In this document: in pieces, positions 1 through 8,048 of the stretch | Position numbering within the stretch: position 1 is the stretch's first letter | Layout: the number at the start of each line of letters is the position of its first letter | Assembly: GCA_937891465.1 (NCBI GenBank) | Contig: CALAHF010000137.1 | Location: 1-35,835 of the forward strand | Reading direction: 5' to 3' | Source: an uncultured Verrucomicrobiales bacterium | GTDB taxonomy: Bacteria; Verrucomicrobiota; Verrucomicrobiia; Verrucomicrobiales; DEV007 | DNA length: 35,835 bases | Notes under the pieces: generated by a model | The model's database searches: none | Told to the model about the DNA's origin: nothing | What the model saw: only the letters and a program-made list of their open reading frames with translations | Program-made: the position numbers and the translations under genes

Positions 1-97
1 GTCCCTCTGGAATATCGCCCGGGCCTTGAGCCAGAAGCGAAATTGAGAGAACCACACCTATTCCCTGGAATACGGTCATGATGCGGAAATTTTTCAT
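1..97 (-). CDS. 5' end of a secreted protein gene, truncated by window edge
   Basis: Reading the minus strand from the ATG at 97 gives 32 open codons to the window edge. They encode a basic start (MKNFR), a hydrophobic core (VFQGIGVVLSISLL) and a likely signal peptidase I site after LLA. This is a typical Sec signal peptide, so the product is probably exported. Nothing of the mature protein beyond QGPGDIPEG is visible, so no function can be given. There is no clear Shine-Dalgarno sequence; an internal ATG at codon 7 is an alternative start. The gene is divergent from the small basic protein gene at 303. Confidence 0.55.
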   Translation of the reverse strand, partial: MKNFRIMTVFQGIGVVLSISLLAQGPGDIPEG

Positions 98-245
98 GGG
101 GTCACTTTTTCAGACGAAGATAACGAACTGGGGGTTGCAAACATTACAGAACTGTTAGAATTGGAAATTCTGAGGACGGGAATGTAGGGGATAGTGGTGG
201 AATTTAAGCAGTCATTTAGTAATTTTGAAACTGGTGGATTCCCAG

Positions 246-274
246 TTGACCGCCCTCGAGTTGCCGTCTATCTA
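246..274 (+). promoter_or_regulatory. Candidate sigma-70 promoter for the small basic protein gene
   Basis: The -35 is TTGACC (246-251, 5 of 6 consensus), followed by a 17-bp spacer and a weak -10 TATCTA (269-274). The predicted transcript starts near 281, leaving a leader of about 20 nt before the ribosome binding site and ATG at 303. Confidence 0.45.
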
Positions 275-288
275 TTTCGCCCTCAAAG

Positions 289-294
289 AGGAGG
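289..294 (+). promoter_or_regulatory. Strong Shine-Dalgarno AGGAGG that fixes the start at 303
   Basis: AGGAGG lies exactly 8 nt before the ATG at 303. The longer in-frame reading from 225 would place this site inside the coding sequence. Very few other genes in the window have such a perfect site, which suggests this one is translated at a high level. Confidence 0.8.
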
Positions 295-302
295 ATTTAC
301 CC

Positions 303-518
303 ATGAGAAAAAGAAGAAAATACCTCAAGACAAATTTGACGCGTCCACGCAAGAAGACCGGTGCGAAAATGCGTCGTCAACGCGATCATCGTAAGCGTCT
401 AATCTCGCTTGGAGTTTCTGAGGAAACCGTCGCTAGAATGAACCCTCTCGAAGTTCGGACGAAGCTTAAATACCCTGCAAAGGTTGCGCAAGAAGTCGCA
501 GCTGCGAGTGCAGAGTAA
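303..518 (+). CDS. Small, highly basic 71-residue protein
   Basis: The protein is very rich in Arg and Lys in its first 35 residues (MRKRRKYLKTN, then RPRKKTGAKMRRQRDHRKR). A less charged C-terminal half ends in an Ala-rich tail. The composition suggests RNA or ribosome binding, but I see no named domain and no Cys or His metal site. A relationship to the small basic proteins annotated in Chlamydiae and Verrucomicrobia is possible but not shown here. The start is set by AGGAGG at 289-294; the 26 extra codons upstream in frame are disregarded. The gene is a single unit with its own candidate promoter and a strong terminator at 561, consistent with high constitutive expression. Confidence 0.75.
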   Translation: MRKRRKYLKTNLTRPRKKTGAKMRRQRDHRKRLISLGVSEETVARMNPLEVRTKLKYPAKVAQEVAAASAE

Positions 519-560
519 TTTTTGATTCCTCGTTTTTTAACGAGATTCAACTTACGCAAG

Positions 561-589
561 AGCACAGGTTTTAATGCCTGTGCTTTTTT
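561..589 (+). terminator. Rho-independent terminator after the small basic protein gene
   Basis: A perfect 8-bp stem (AGCACAGG, 561-568, with CCTGTGCT, 577-584) encloses an 8-nt loop and runs into a six-T tract. It starts 42 nt after the stop codon. Confidence 0.9.
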
Positions 590-732
590 GTGTAGCGATT
601 TAAAACGGAGAGCGGCTGGGTTCTTCGTTGTAGCGCGAATTTTTCCGAGCGTGTTGCGGGTGGAATACTTTCACCATCCCAGGGGAAAAAAGCCTCAGTT
701 AGAAGGAGCGACGATGCACTTTCTCTCTAATT

Positions 733-2145
733 TCAGTTCGCTGCCGTGGTCGGCTGAGCGACAGGCTGGCCTTTTGCATTCTCCGTTGGCGGGGTCATTT
801 TCATGGGAGAAACGATCAGTGAATTTTCTTTGGACAAGTATTCAGCCAATTGATCGACTTTGAAATTCCAGCCGATTTTTTCAACATCGTTGCTGCCTGA
901 ATGTTTGAATTGAACCATCACGCCGCAGCTATCGGTCCGGAGGCGCATGGGGAGTTGATAGGAAACGATTCCGGTTTCGGGATCGTATTCGTGAGGAGCC
1001 ATCCCGAGACCAGTGATCCGCATCGAAATGCTATCTGCGACAACGCCGTTCAGTTTTGAGAGATCCATTTGGATGAGGGGGAGGCGGGTGGCAACTTTAG
1101 CGTCTTTGGCCGGAGTCATAGTGACCAATGGCCCTTCAACTTCGCCGTCTTCGTTCTTGGATTCTGAAATAAGTTTCCGTCCGGCTCCTGAGACGCTTCC
1201 GCCGCCAAAACTCATGGCTGGTGAGAAATTAGCCAAGGTGGTGCCATGAACGATGTAGCGGCCAACTTCCAGTTTGTCGACATCCCACGTGGTCTTTTTG
1301 CCATTCACGGTGAAAGCCGCTTCGTAGCCGTATTCAGTCGCCATTTCTTTGATTTGATCGCTGTAAATTCCGTAGGGATAAGCAAATATTTTTACGACGC
1401 CGCCGGTTTCGCCAAAGTTATCCATGAGAAACTGGTAAGAATCTTCGAGCTCAACTCTGAGCCATTCTTTGTAATCATCGGCAGATTTACCGCCTTTTTT
1501 TGCCATGTTGCTGTGGGACACGGAATGGCTGCCGATGGTGCCGCCCTTAGCGATCATGTCGCGGATTTCGTCGTGCGTCAGGGAGCGTCCCCCCACTCCA
1601 ACGTAGTTTTTATAGAGGAAAACGGTGAAGGGAAATCCGAATTTGGCCATGATATCTGTGGCCAGGGTATGGCTGGCTTTCCAGCCGTCATCAACGGTTA
1701 TCATGACGCATTCTGCCGGGATATCAGCTTCGCCCTGTTTCCAATCGAGGAATTCGCGCATGCTGATGACGGGGAGTTCGGCGTCCTTGATTTGCTGCAG
1801 CTGGTCCCGAAAATCATCGATGTTGATTATCATATCGCTACGGGGACGCTCGTCCGTCGTGAAATCGTGATAACCAAGAATGGAAACGCGTGCCTCTTTG
1901 TTGATGACGATGGCCGCTTTACGAACTTCTTCCGGATCTGGCGGAGGTGGCATCACCGCATCAGGTTCTTCAGCAAGAATTTGTGTTGGATCGGGCTGGT
2001 TTGCCGGTCCGGGCTTTTCCGGTGTGCGGTTTAAGGCCTCACCGACTTTATCGGTCGCGTCTTTAATCTTCTCACACGATGTTATCGGAAGAAGCATCAC
2101 TGCGGCAAGCAAGAGGGGCAGGGTGAAAATGCGAAGTCTTTCCAT
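733..2145 (-). CDS. Lipoprotein polysaccharide deacetylase (NodB/CE4-like)
   Basis: The 470-residue protein starts with a lipoprotein signal peptide ending in the lipobox ITSC (lipidated Cys24). A proline-rich linker follows (about 40-72). The NodB-type domain covers about residues 85-300. Its motifs are TVDDGW (150-155, the metal and catalytic Asp motif), HSVSH (His207 and His211, metal ligands) and YPYG (256-259). Family members remove N- or O-acetyl groups from chitin, peptidoglycan, xylan or similar glycans. The substrate cannot be read here. The C-terminal 170 residues look like an extra beta-rich domain of unknown role. It is transcribed alone from the promoter at 2196-2224. The start lacks a Shine-Dalgarno sequence but gives a perfect lipoprotein signal. 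Confidence 0.85.
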   Translation of the reverse strand: MERLRIFTLPLLLAAVMLLPITSCEKIKDATDKVGEALNRTPEKPGPANQPDPTQILAEEPDAVMPPPPDPEEVRKAAIVINKEARVSILGYHDFTTDERPRSDMIINIDDFRDQLQQIKDAELPVISMREFLDWKQGEADIPAECVMITVDDGWKASHTLATDIMAKFGFPFTVFLYKNYVGVGGRSLTHDEIRDMIAKGGTIGSHSVSHSNMAKKGGKSADDYKEWLRVELEDSYQFLMDNFGETGGVVKIFAYPYGIYSDQIKEMATEYGYEAAFTVNGKKTTWDVDKLEVGRYIVHGTTLANFSPAMSFGGGSVSGAGRKLISESKNEDGEVEGPLVTMTPAKDAKVATRLPLIQMDLSKLNGVVADSISMRITGLGMAPHEYDPETGIVSYQLPMRLRTDSCGVMVQFKHSGSNDVEKIGWNFKVDQLAEYLSKENSLIVSPMKMTPPTENAKGQPVAQPTTAAN

Positions 2146-2195
2146 AATTCAGAGTAGAGGGGAAATCGCCTCAGGAAGGGGATTCCACCATTTAG

Positions 2196-2224
2196 ATTAT
2201 AGCGCCCTTACTTGGTCAGGTAAA
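2196..2224 (-). promoter_or_regulatory. Sigma-70 promoter for the deacetylase gene
   Basis: On the minus strand, TTTACC (2224-2219) is followed by an exact 17-bp spacer and a perfect TATAAT (2201-2196). Transcription would start near 2189, about 45 nt before the ATG at 2145. It separates the deacetylase from the upstream propeller gene. Confidence 0.75.
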
Positions 2225-2341
2225 CTTTTTTACCAGTGAGGCGAATTTCTCAACAAAAGCGGGTTTTCACGACTGGAGGATTGAATCAAACTGCTGAGAT
2301 CTTACGGAAAAATTTGAGCGTATTTTGACCAGTTGAAGATC

Positions 2342-2358
2342 GTTCGTGATGCCGGCCA
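2342..2358 (+). repeat. 17-bp direct repeat, copy 1
   Basis: GTTCGTGATGCCGGCCA occurs here and again at 6729-6745 in the same orientation. The two copies flank the cytochrome and propeller genes. Its core GCCGGC is palindromic. Confidence 0.5.
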
Positions 2359-2483
2359 GAGAAATCGACTTTGCACGTGATATGCAGCCGGTTTTTATCA
2401 AGAATAGTGCGGAATGTCATGGTGCCGTGATGTTGAGGTTTAAGGCAGGCTTTCACTTCTTTGGGATCTCATTGACCGTGTAG
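2349..2483 (+). pseudogene. Remnant of a planctomycete-type cytochrome c (PSCyt1) N-terminus
   Basis: This 44-codon plus-strand reading contains REIDFARDMQPVF, then SAECHG. It closely matches the conserved start of PSCyt1/DUF1549 proteins, which usually read (I/V)DF-R-D-(I/V)-(Q/R)-P-I-(F/L) before a CxxCHG haem site. The first haem Cys is Ser here (SAECH instead of CxxCH) and the similarity ends shortly after CHG. The frame then runs into the 3' end of the opposite-strand propeller gene and stops at 2481. A full family member has several hundred residues, so this is best read as a decayed fragment. I recognise the motif by eye only; a chance match is less likely but possible. Confidence 0.5.
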
Positions 2484-3940
2484 TAAGCCTTTTTGTGAAG
2501 CAACGGCGCGCCTTCTTTGGATCGGATTCCGGTGAGATCGAAGTCATGAATGTGGCCTTCGACAATTCCATCGAGATAAATTCGAACGGATAAGCCGTCG
2601 TCTGCAGGTTCCGCCTTGATTACTTTTGGCGTGGTGTGATCAACCTCGGGGCTGCCATATCCAGCCGCGTAATTGTGAGTGTAGGTCTCGAGTTTGTAGA
2701 GATCCGTTTTTGTCGATTGGGCGGTATCAATCGGCTTTGTGAAATGGATGACGAATCCATCAGTCGTGATGTTGATTTCCTTGATCTCGAAAGGGACAAC
2801 GCCGGTCCAGTCGATTCGCTGAATAGCATACGGCTCGGTGCCGCGCACGGGCCACTGACGGTTGGTTGTGAAGCCTCCGGCGATCAATTGACCTTTGGGA
2901 GAGAACTCGACGTGCATTAGGCCAGTGGCCAAGCCTTCACGAAAGGGATAACAGGCCCCCTGCCAGACCCCGTTGATCTTCTCGGTCGTAGCACGCATGA
3001 TGAGACTGAGGGTGTAGTCGCCGAGGAAAATTTGATCTTCGAATGGACCAAACTTTCCGCCGGTTTGATTGAGACGAAATCCGGAAATGGAGCGCCCCAT
3101 TTTGATGTAGGGAAAACGAATCACGGGCGGGACTAGTTCTTTGACGCGTTTCTTTTCGACCTGAAAACGCGAAGGGCTGTTGGGTTCCACTGCGGGGGCA
3201 TCCATTCCAGGAACGAAGGGATACCAGTTGTAGCTTGCGGGATGTCCGAGAAAACCACCGGGCTTCAGATGTTTCAGGGAACAGCTTCCATTCCAGGGGC
3301 CCTGACTTTCGATGCAAAACATGGCGCCTTCTGCGTTGGGACCAACGCCGCCGGGACTGCGCAAGCCGCTGCAGATCGGGATCATTTCGCCATCGGGCGT
3401 GACTTTCACCGCCCACCCTCGGAAGAGATTGTTGGATTTGTAAGAACCACTCAATCCAAGTGCAACCCAGATGTTTCCTTCGGGATCGTGTTTGGAGCCA
3501 AATGCAAATTCGTGACCTTCAGCGTAGCCCCAATTGTTGGTCAGCGTTTCATAAACGTCGGCGACTTCGTCACCATCGGTGTCGTAAATTTTTGTGACCT
3601 CGCCAAATTGAGTGACTGTCATGACGCCGTCTTTCCACGCGAGCCCAAAGATTTCATCTTGCCCACTAGCGAACAAACGATATTTCGGAGCGGGTGGATT
3701 TTCAAATACACCTGAAATAAAATAGATGTCACCGCGCCGGGTTCCTACAGCGAGGCGTCCATCCGGAAGGATCTCAAAACTGCCGGGCCGCATCGGAATT
3801 TCCGGCGGGATCGGGATGTTGACGATCGGGTAGTATTTAGCTTCTTCTTCAGCCGTGCCCCACATTTCTCCAAGGTCTTCCGCGAAGAGAACCGGTGAAA
3901 TCAAGGCCAGGAGGCTGACGATCGTTCGTGAAATTACCAT
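2453..3940 (-). CDS. Secreted sorbosone/glucose-dehydrogenase-like beta-propeller protein
   Basis: The 495-residue protein starts with a signal peptide ending near SPVLFA. Its first 370 residues resemble the PVC proteins related to soluble glucose and sorbosone dehydrogenases (six-bladed propeller). Typical stretches are RPGSFEILPDGRLAVGTRRG, EIFGLAW, DTDGDEVADVYE, CSGLRSPGGVG and the late blade LMHVEFSPKGQLIAGG. The last 110 residues look like a beta-sandwich. Substrate and PQQ use cannot be shown. The start overlaps the end of the cytochrome gene by 7 nt, so the two are co-translated; the cytochrome is the obvious electron-accepting partner if this is an oxidoreductase. Confidence 0.75.
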   Translation of the reverse strand: MVISRTIVSLLALISPVLFAEDLGEMWGTAEEEAKYYPIVNIPIPPEIPMRPGSFEILPDGRLAVGTRRGDIYFISGVFENPPAPKYRLFASGQDEIFGLAWKDGVMTVTQFGEVTKIYDTDGDEVADVYETLTNNWGYAEGHEFAFGSKHDPEGNIWVALGLSGSYKSNNLFRGWAVKVTPDGEMIPICSGLRSPGGVGPNAEGAMFCIESQGPWNGSCSLKHLKPGGFLGHPASYNWYPFVPGMDAPAVEPNSPSRFQVEKKRVKELVPPVIRFPYIKMGRSISGFRLNQTGGKFGPFEDQIFLGDYTLSLIMRATTEKINGVWQGACYPFREGLATGLMHVEFSPKGQLIAGGFTTNRQWPVRGTEPYAIQRIDWTGVVPFEIKEINITTDGFVIHFTKPIDTAQSTKTDLYKLETYTHNYAAGYGSPEVDHTTPKVIKAEPADDGLSVRIYLDGIVEGHIHDFDLTGIRSKEGAPLLHKKAYYTVNEIPKK

Positions 3941-6669
3941 CGGTATTCGAGGTTTAAATTGGATTTACCTTCAGGCAAGGTGAGGGGGATGAGCAATTCA
4001 GCCGGATCCCCATCGCGAATGACGCCTTTATGCGGGCTCGTAATTCGGATTTCAAGTTGATCGACGAGGTAGGTTCCGTCTGAGGGGTGGGTGATTTTTT
4101 TGCCTGAGCCGGCCCTGAAATAAAAGGCCTTTTGGGCATCTGAGGTTTCAAAGGTGAAGGTTCGTTTGAACCAAGCTTTGCCATTTGCCTCGGGGATGTC
4201 TTCAAAGAAGTCTTCGACTTTGATATCGCCGTAGTCGTATCGAAAAGTGGGCCTTCGTTTTTCATCGAGTTGATAGCCGCGAAACTGATACTCGTGGTCC
4301 TGGGGAAATGTGTAGTTGCTCTTTCCTTTGTAAGGCCAGCTGTCATCCATGGACTTGAGCCGGTGAAAGGGAATGCCGAGTGGGAACGCGATTCGCTGCT
4401 CGCCGTGGGCGCGGAACGAACCGTGGTTGACGGTGGCAAACGCGCCTTTCCACAGCAAGCGCAGCGCCATCTCTTCGGAATCAAAGGCGAGATTGAGTCG
4501 TTCGGGATATCCCACCCCGATACCGCGGTAGCCCGCCGTTCCCCGGCCCCGGTAGATTTCTGCGACGTCGCTGACCCGAATTTCATTGGATTGGCGTGAA
4601 AGTCCTTTCGGCTTTTTGGCGCGTGGGCCGTCAGCGAGATAGTTCCAAAGCGCTTCGATTTGTTGACCGGAATCTCCTTCAAGAATGTTGGGCCGAACTG
4701 ATTTTCCACCCGGCCAATAGCTCGGCATGATCACGCTTGCGTGGAATCGTTGGGGCTCGCGCATGTAGAGATGAAACCAGTTTTTCTGAATACGATCGGT
4801 CACGTTAACAATGTCCAGTGCACCTGCTCCAACCGCTTCCTGACCATTGTAATCGTGGCAGGCGATGCAGCTGAATCCTTCGGTTCCCATCATTTCATAC
4901 CCGGCGTCTTTCGATTCCTGAATGTTTGAGACCTCGGGTAACTTCACTTTCTCGAGTTTGTCGACTTTTCCGAATAACTCGACGAGATGGCCGACGTTGC
5001 CTTCGCCGAACTGAGGCATGCTCGCATCGAGATAGTTTCGCTGTCGACCGCCGCGCAAAAGCACCTCGGCAATCCATTCAGGGGTCAGCTTAGCGCCGAC
5101 ATGAGATAGTGATGGTGGAATGCGGCCCTGATCTCCCAAGGCGGGTTTGGTGCCGGTGAAATATTGATCGAGCTTTGGAGGGATTCCGCCAACGCCGGTT
5201 CGATCGTGACAGCCGATGCAATTAAATTTGACCATCGTCGTTGCGATTTTTTGCTGATCGTTGAGAGGCTGGGTTTTTATTTTTGGCAACGCTTTTGAAA
5301 TCCATTCGCGCCGTTTTTGGTTAAGAATGAAAGTCGGCAATTCTCCGGGTTGTTCACTGAGACAGCCGTGACCGTTTTTCAATGTAGAAAATGCCGGGCC
5401 GGGAGGGGAGGTTACATCTAGATCGTTATGACAACTCGCACAGCCCAATTTTTCGAAATGGATTTTGCCACGAGCTGCGAGTTTAGCCTCGACTGCGAGT
5501 GGTTCGAATGGGGGTATGGGCTCGCGCGAAACCGAAAGCATCGCGCTCGGAAGAGCCTGTCGTGGAAACTCGGGACCTTGCATTTCGAAGGAAAATTTCG
5601 GGTCGCGGCCGGTGTGAAAATAGGTCAGTTGAATTTTGTGCCATCCTTTCCAGAGCTTGGCTGAGCCGTTGAATTTTTTCGGACCGCGTCGATTACTCGG
5701 GACTTCTTGAATGATTTCCATTCCATCGATCAGCAACGAGCCACCATTCATTTCGATAAAAAATGAGTAACTCCCCGATAGTGGAATATTCAGCCAACCC
5801 TCGTAGGTAATCGCGGTTTGATGCTGAATTTTACCGAGACTCTCAAGCGCGAAATTATCGACCTGACTAGCCCGCTCCGCCTGGACGGTATCGCTTTTTA
5901 GCCCCTCCCAGACCTGGCCGCGATAAAGGGTGTAGGAAAGGTGGCCAGGGACGCGTGTGTCTTGTAGCAAATAATGGGCGATGCGATCGGCTTCGTTTCC
6001 CTGAAGGTTCATATCAGGCATGCGTCCAGACGGCCGAACTGCATGAGGACGCTTCAGAAAATCGACGAGGCTTTTCACGCTATATTTCTTTTCCAAAGCA
6101 CCAAGTGGGGTCGGCTGTGGCAACATCAATTCATTGCTGTTTTCATTACCACGTTCATCGCGTGCTGAATGGCAGGCGACACATCCGCGAGAATGAAAGA
6201 GGCGTTTTCCTTCGACCGCAGCAACGTGGTCCGGAGGTTGAAGCGAGAAGTCGTTTTGCTTTTGATTGGAAAGCAGAAAATGGGTGATGGCTTTTGCGGT
6301 CTCAGCTCTATCTTCATCGTTCAAATTACCCATTACGTCCGGCATCGTCGTTCCAGGTTTTGTGATGAGGGGATTGGCGATAAACGCTTCAAGATGGGCA
6401 GGGTTCACCCGCGACCCGACGGCTGCCAGGCGTGGTGCGATTTTTGATCGACCAGCGAAGGGCGCGTCGCTGCTGTGGCAAGCTACGCAGTTTAATTCTT
6501 CAATTAAAATTCGGCCTTTCAGTTCGGAATCGATCTGACTCGTATCAAATCCGGGGATACTTGGCTGCGCGCACACTGGTGACACGGCGCACACAAGCAG
6601 CCAAATTCCAAACAGGTGAGGCGAGACAAATTTCATAAATGCAGGCCAGAATAAATGGTGCCTGATCAT
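3934..6669 (-). CDS. Five-haem c-type cytochrome with PA14 domain
   Basis: The 911-residue protein carries five CxxCH haem-binding motifs: CVACH (61-65), CVACH (163-167), CASCH (410-414), CIGCH (484-488) and CIACH (601-605). Between the second and third lies a PA14-like carbohydrate-binding domain (about 245-385, with YEGWLNIPLSGSYSFFIEM). The signal peptide is cleanest from Met12 (position 6636), which is an equally good start. Pairs of this cytochrome and the propeller protein are familiar from PVC genomes and are thought to oxidise sugars or alcohols in the periplasm; that role is inferred. Residues 680-911 contain no haem motif and may be a binding domain. It sits 88 nt after the zinc dehydrogenase gene and overlaps the propeller gene by 7 nt. 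Confidence 0.85.
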   Translation of the reverse strand: MIRHHLFWPAFMKFVSPHLFGIWLLVCAVSPVCAQPSIPGFDTSQIDSELKGRILIEELNCVACHSSDAPFAGRSKIAPRLAAVGSRVNPAHLEAFIANPLITKPGTTMPDVMGNLNDEDRAETAKAITHFLLSNQKQNDFSLQPPDHVAAVEGKRLFHSRGCVACHSARDERGNENSNELMLPQPTPLGALEKKYSVKSLVDFLKRPHAVRPSGRMPDMNLQGNEADRIAHYLLQDTRVPGHLSYTLYRGQVWEGLKSDTVQAERASQVDNFALESLGKIQHQTAITYEGWLNIPLSGSYSFFIEMNGGSLLIDGMEIIQEVPSNRRGPKKFNGSAKLWKGWHKIQLTYFHTGRDPKFSFEMQGPEFPRQALPSAMLSVSREPIPPFEPLAVEAKLAARGKIHFEKLGCASCHNDLDVTSPPGPAFSTLKNGHGCLSEQPGELPTFILNQKRREWISKALPKIKTQPLNDQQKIATTMVKFNCIGCHDRTGVGGIPPKLDQYFTGTKPALGDQGRIPPSLSHVGAKLTPEWIAEVLLRGGRQRNYLDASMPQFGEGNVGHLVELFGKVDKLEKVKLPEVSNIQESKDAGYEMMGTEGFSCIACHDYNGQEAVGAGALDIVNVTDRIQKNWFHLYMREPQRFHASVIMPSYWPGGKSVRPNILEGDSGQQIEALWNYLADGPRAKKPKGLSRQSNEIRVSDVAEIYRGRGTAGYRGIGVGYPERLNLAFDSEEMALRLLWKGAFATVNHGSFRAHGEQRIAFPLGIPFHRLKSMDDSWPYKGKSNYTFPQDHEYQFRGYQLDEKRRPTFRYDYGDIKVEDFFEDIPEANGKAWFKRTFTFETSDAQKAFYFRAGSGKKITHPSDGTYLVDQLEIRITSPHKGVIRDGDPAELLIPLTLPEGKSNLNLEYRW

Positions 6670-6728
6670 TTTTCGATCTAATTCTCACAAAAACACCCTG
6701 CTAAAGATGCGGTGATCGGCTTCTCCCG

Positions 6729-6745
6729 GTTCGTGATGCCGGCCA
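6729..6745 (+). repeat. 17-bp direct repeat, copy 2
   Basis: This is identical to 2342-2358 and in the same orientation. It lies in the 88-nt gap between the zinc dehydrogenase and cytochrome genes. The rest of that gap has no recognisable site. Confidence 0.5.
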
Positions 6746-6757
6746 CGACCCATCTGT

Positions 6758-7834
6758 CTATGGAGTAATGGCGATTTTGAGCACGCCGTCGCGCTGGTTT
6801 GCGAACAGTTCGTAGGCGTCCTCGATTTGCTCGAGATCGAAATGGTGGGTGATCGGAGGCCGGAAATCGAACCGTTCCGATGCAATCACATTCATGAGTC
6901 GCCGCATCCGCTCTTTGCCACCGGGACAAAGGGAGGTGACGATGCGGTTGTCGCCCAGCCCGGTGTGAAACGCATCGAGTGGGATCGTGAGATCTTCGGA
7001 GTAAACGCCGAGGCACGACAGCGTGCCTCCCGGTTTGAGAATCCGGAGGCAGCTTTCAAAAGTCGATTGTAAGCCGAGGGCCTCGATCGCGACATCGACG
7101 CCGCGCCCTTGTGTGATGTGCATGATCTCGTCCACTGGATCGCCCGCACCGAAGTCGACCACGATATCGGCACCAATACGTTTCGACATCTCGATCCGCT
7201 TCGGAACCGTTTCGACCGCGATGATCGTAGTCGCACCGCGTAATTTGGCTCCGGCAGTGGCGCAAAGCCCGATTGGTCCCTGGGAAAACACAGCCACAGT
7301 GTCACCGATCTTGATGTTTCCGGATTCTGCTCCGGCGAATCCGGTCGACATGATATCCGGGCACATCAGCACCTGCTCGTCGGTCAGTGCGTCGGTAACC
7401 TGAGAAAGGTTAGCCGTTGCATCCGGCACCAGAAGGTACTCGGCCTGCGAGCCGTCAATCGTATTTCCGAAGCGCAAGCCGCCCATTGGTTTGAGACCGT
7501 GCGCTGCACTCTGGCCGTCCTGAGAGGCCAGTCCGTCGAGACAGGCGTTAGAATATCCGCTCGGACAGATCGCTCCGGCGATAACGCGTTCGCCTTCTTT
7601 GTATCCCCGGACATTGCTGCCGAGTTTTTCAATGATTCCTACCGGTTCATGACCGATCGTGAGGCCTTTCTCCACCGGATATTCGCCCTTCAATATGTGA
7701 ATATCGGTTCCACAGATCGTCGTCGTGGTGATCCGAATAAGGGCATCGTTCGCGCCGACTTCCGGGACGGGTTTTTCATCGAGAACAATTCTTCCCAGTT
7801 CGACAAACAGGGCAGCTTTCATGTTTTTTGTCAT
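6758..7834 (-). CDS. Zinc-dependent alcohol dehydrogenase (MDR family)
   Basis: From the ATG at 7834 the protein has 358 residues. Catalytic zinc residues are visible: Cys41 and Asp44 (CGTD) and His62-Glu63 (GHEP). The cofactor region is SQGPIGL followed by IIAVE, where the acidic residue favours NAD over NADP. The usual four-Cys structural zinc loop is reduced to ICPSGYSNAC, as in the secondary alcohol dehydrogenase branch. The substrate is not evident. Longer reading to a GTG at 7888 and a shorter start at 7822 are both possible; 7834 is chosen because MTKNMKAALF is a normal N-terminus. A perfect inverted repeat lies directly before this start. The gene is divergent from the sulfatase at 8049 and probably leads the cytochrome/propeller operon. 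Confidence 0.85.
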   Translation of the reverse strand: MTKNMKAALFVELGRIVLDEKPVPEVGANDALIRITTTTICGTDIHILKGEYPVEKGLTIGHEPVGIIEKLGSNVRGYKEGERVIAGAICPSGYSNACLDGLASQDGQSAAHGLKPMGGLRFGNTIDGSQAEYLLVPDATANLSQVTDALTDEQVLMCPDIMSTGFAGAESGNIKIGDTVAVFSQGPIGLCATAGAKLRGATTIIAVETVPKRIEMSKRIGADIVVDFGAGDPVDEIMHITQGRGVDVAIEALGLQSTFESCLRILKPGGTLSCLGVYSEDLTIPLDAFHTGLGDNRIVTSLCPGGKERMRRLMNVIASERFDFRPPITHHFDLEQIEDAYELFANQRDGVLKIAITP

Positions 7835-7835
7835 G

Positions 7836-7857
7836 GTAATTTTGGTGTTAAAATTAC
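7836..7857 (-). promoter_or_regulatory. 8-bp perfect inverted repeat directly before the dehydrogenase start
   Basis: GTAATTTT (7836-7843) and AAAATTAC (7850-7857) form a perfect dyad with a 6-nt spacer, ending one base before the ATG at 7834. It could be an operator or an mRNA hairpin covering the ribosome entry site. If the GTG at 7888 is the real start, it is only coding sequence. Confidence 0.4.
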
Positions 7858-8048
7858 TGTGCGCTGTCTGCTGATCGATCCCACGCACTGCGTGCTAATT
7901 GTCTTGCATCAGTTGGTTGAGTCGCTTGAAACCGTCTATTGGATTTCCCCCGGTTCTTTTTCGAGAGGTTTTTCAGGTTTACTCTTATGCCTTGATAAAG
8001 GCGACGGTGGTTTGCCAGCTTAGTTCTAAACTGCTAGCATGGCGGGAA

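Noticed and set aside
47..187. Plus-strand open stretch (ENHTYSLEYGHD... to TAG) at the left edge that looks protein-like
   Set aside because: It has no start, follows an in-frame TGA, and half of it is antisense to the clear signal peptide of the minus-strand gene at 1-97, which is the better explanation there.
1246..2034. 262-codon plus-strand open frame
   Set aside because: It is entirely antisense to the deacetylase gene, whose motifs and lipobox are unambiguous.
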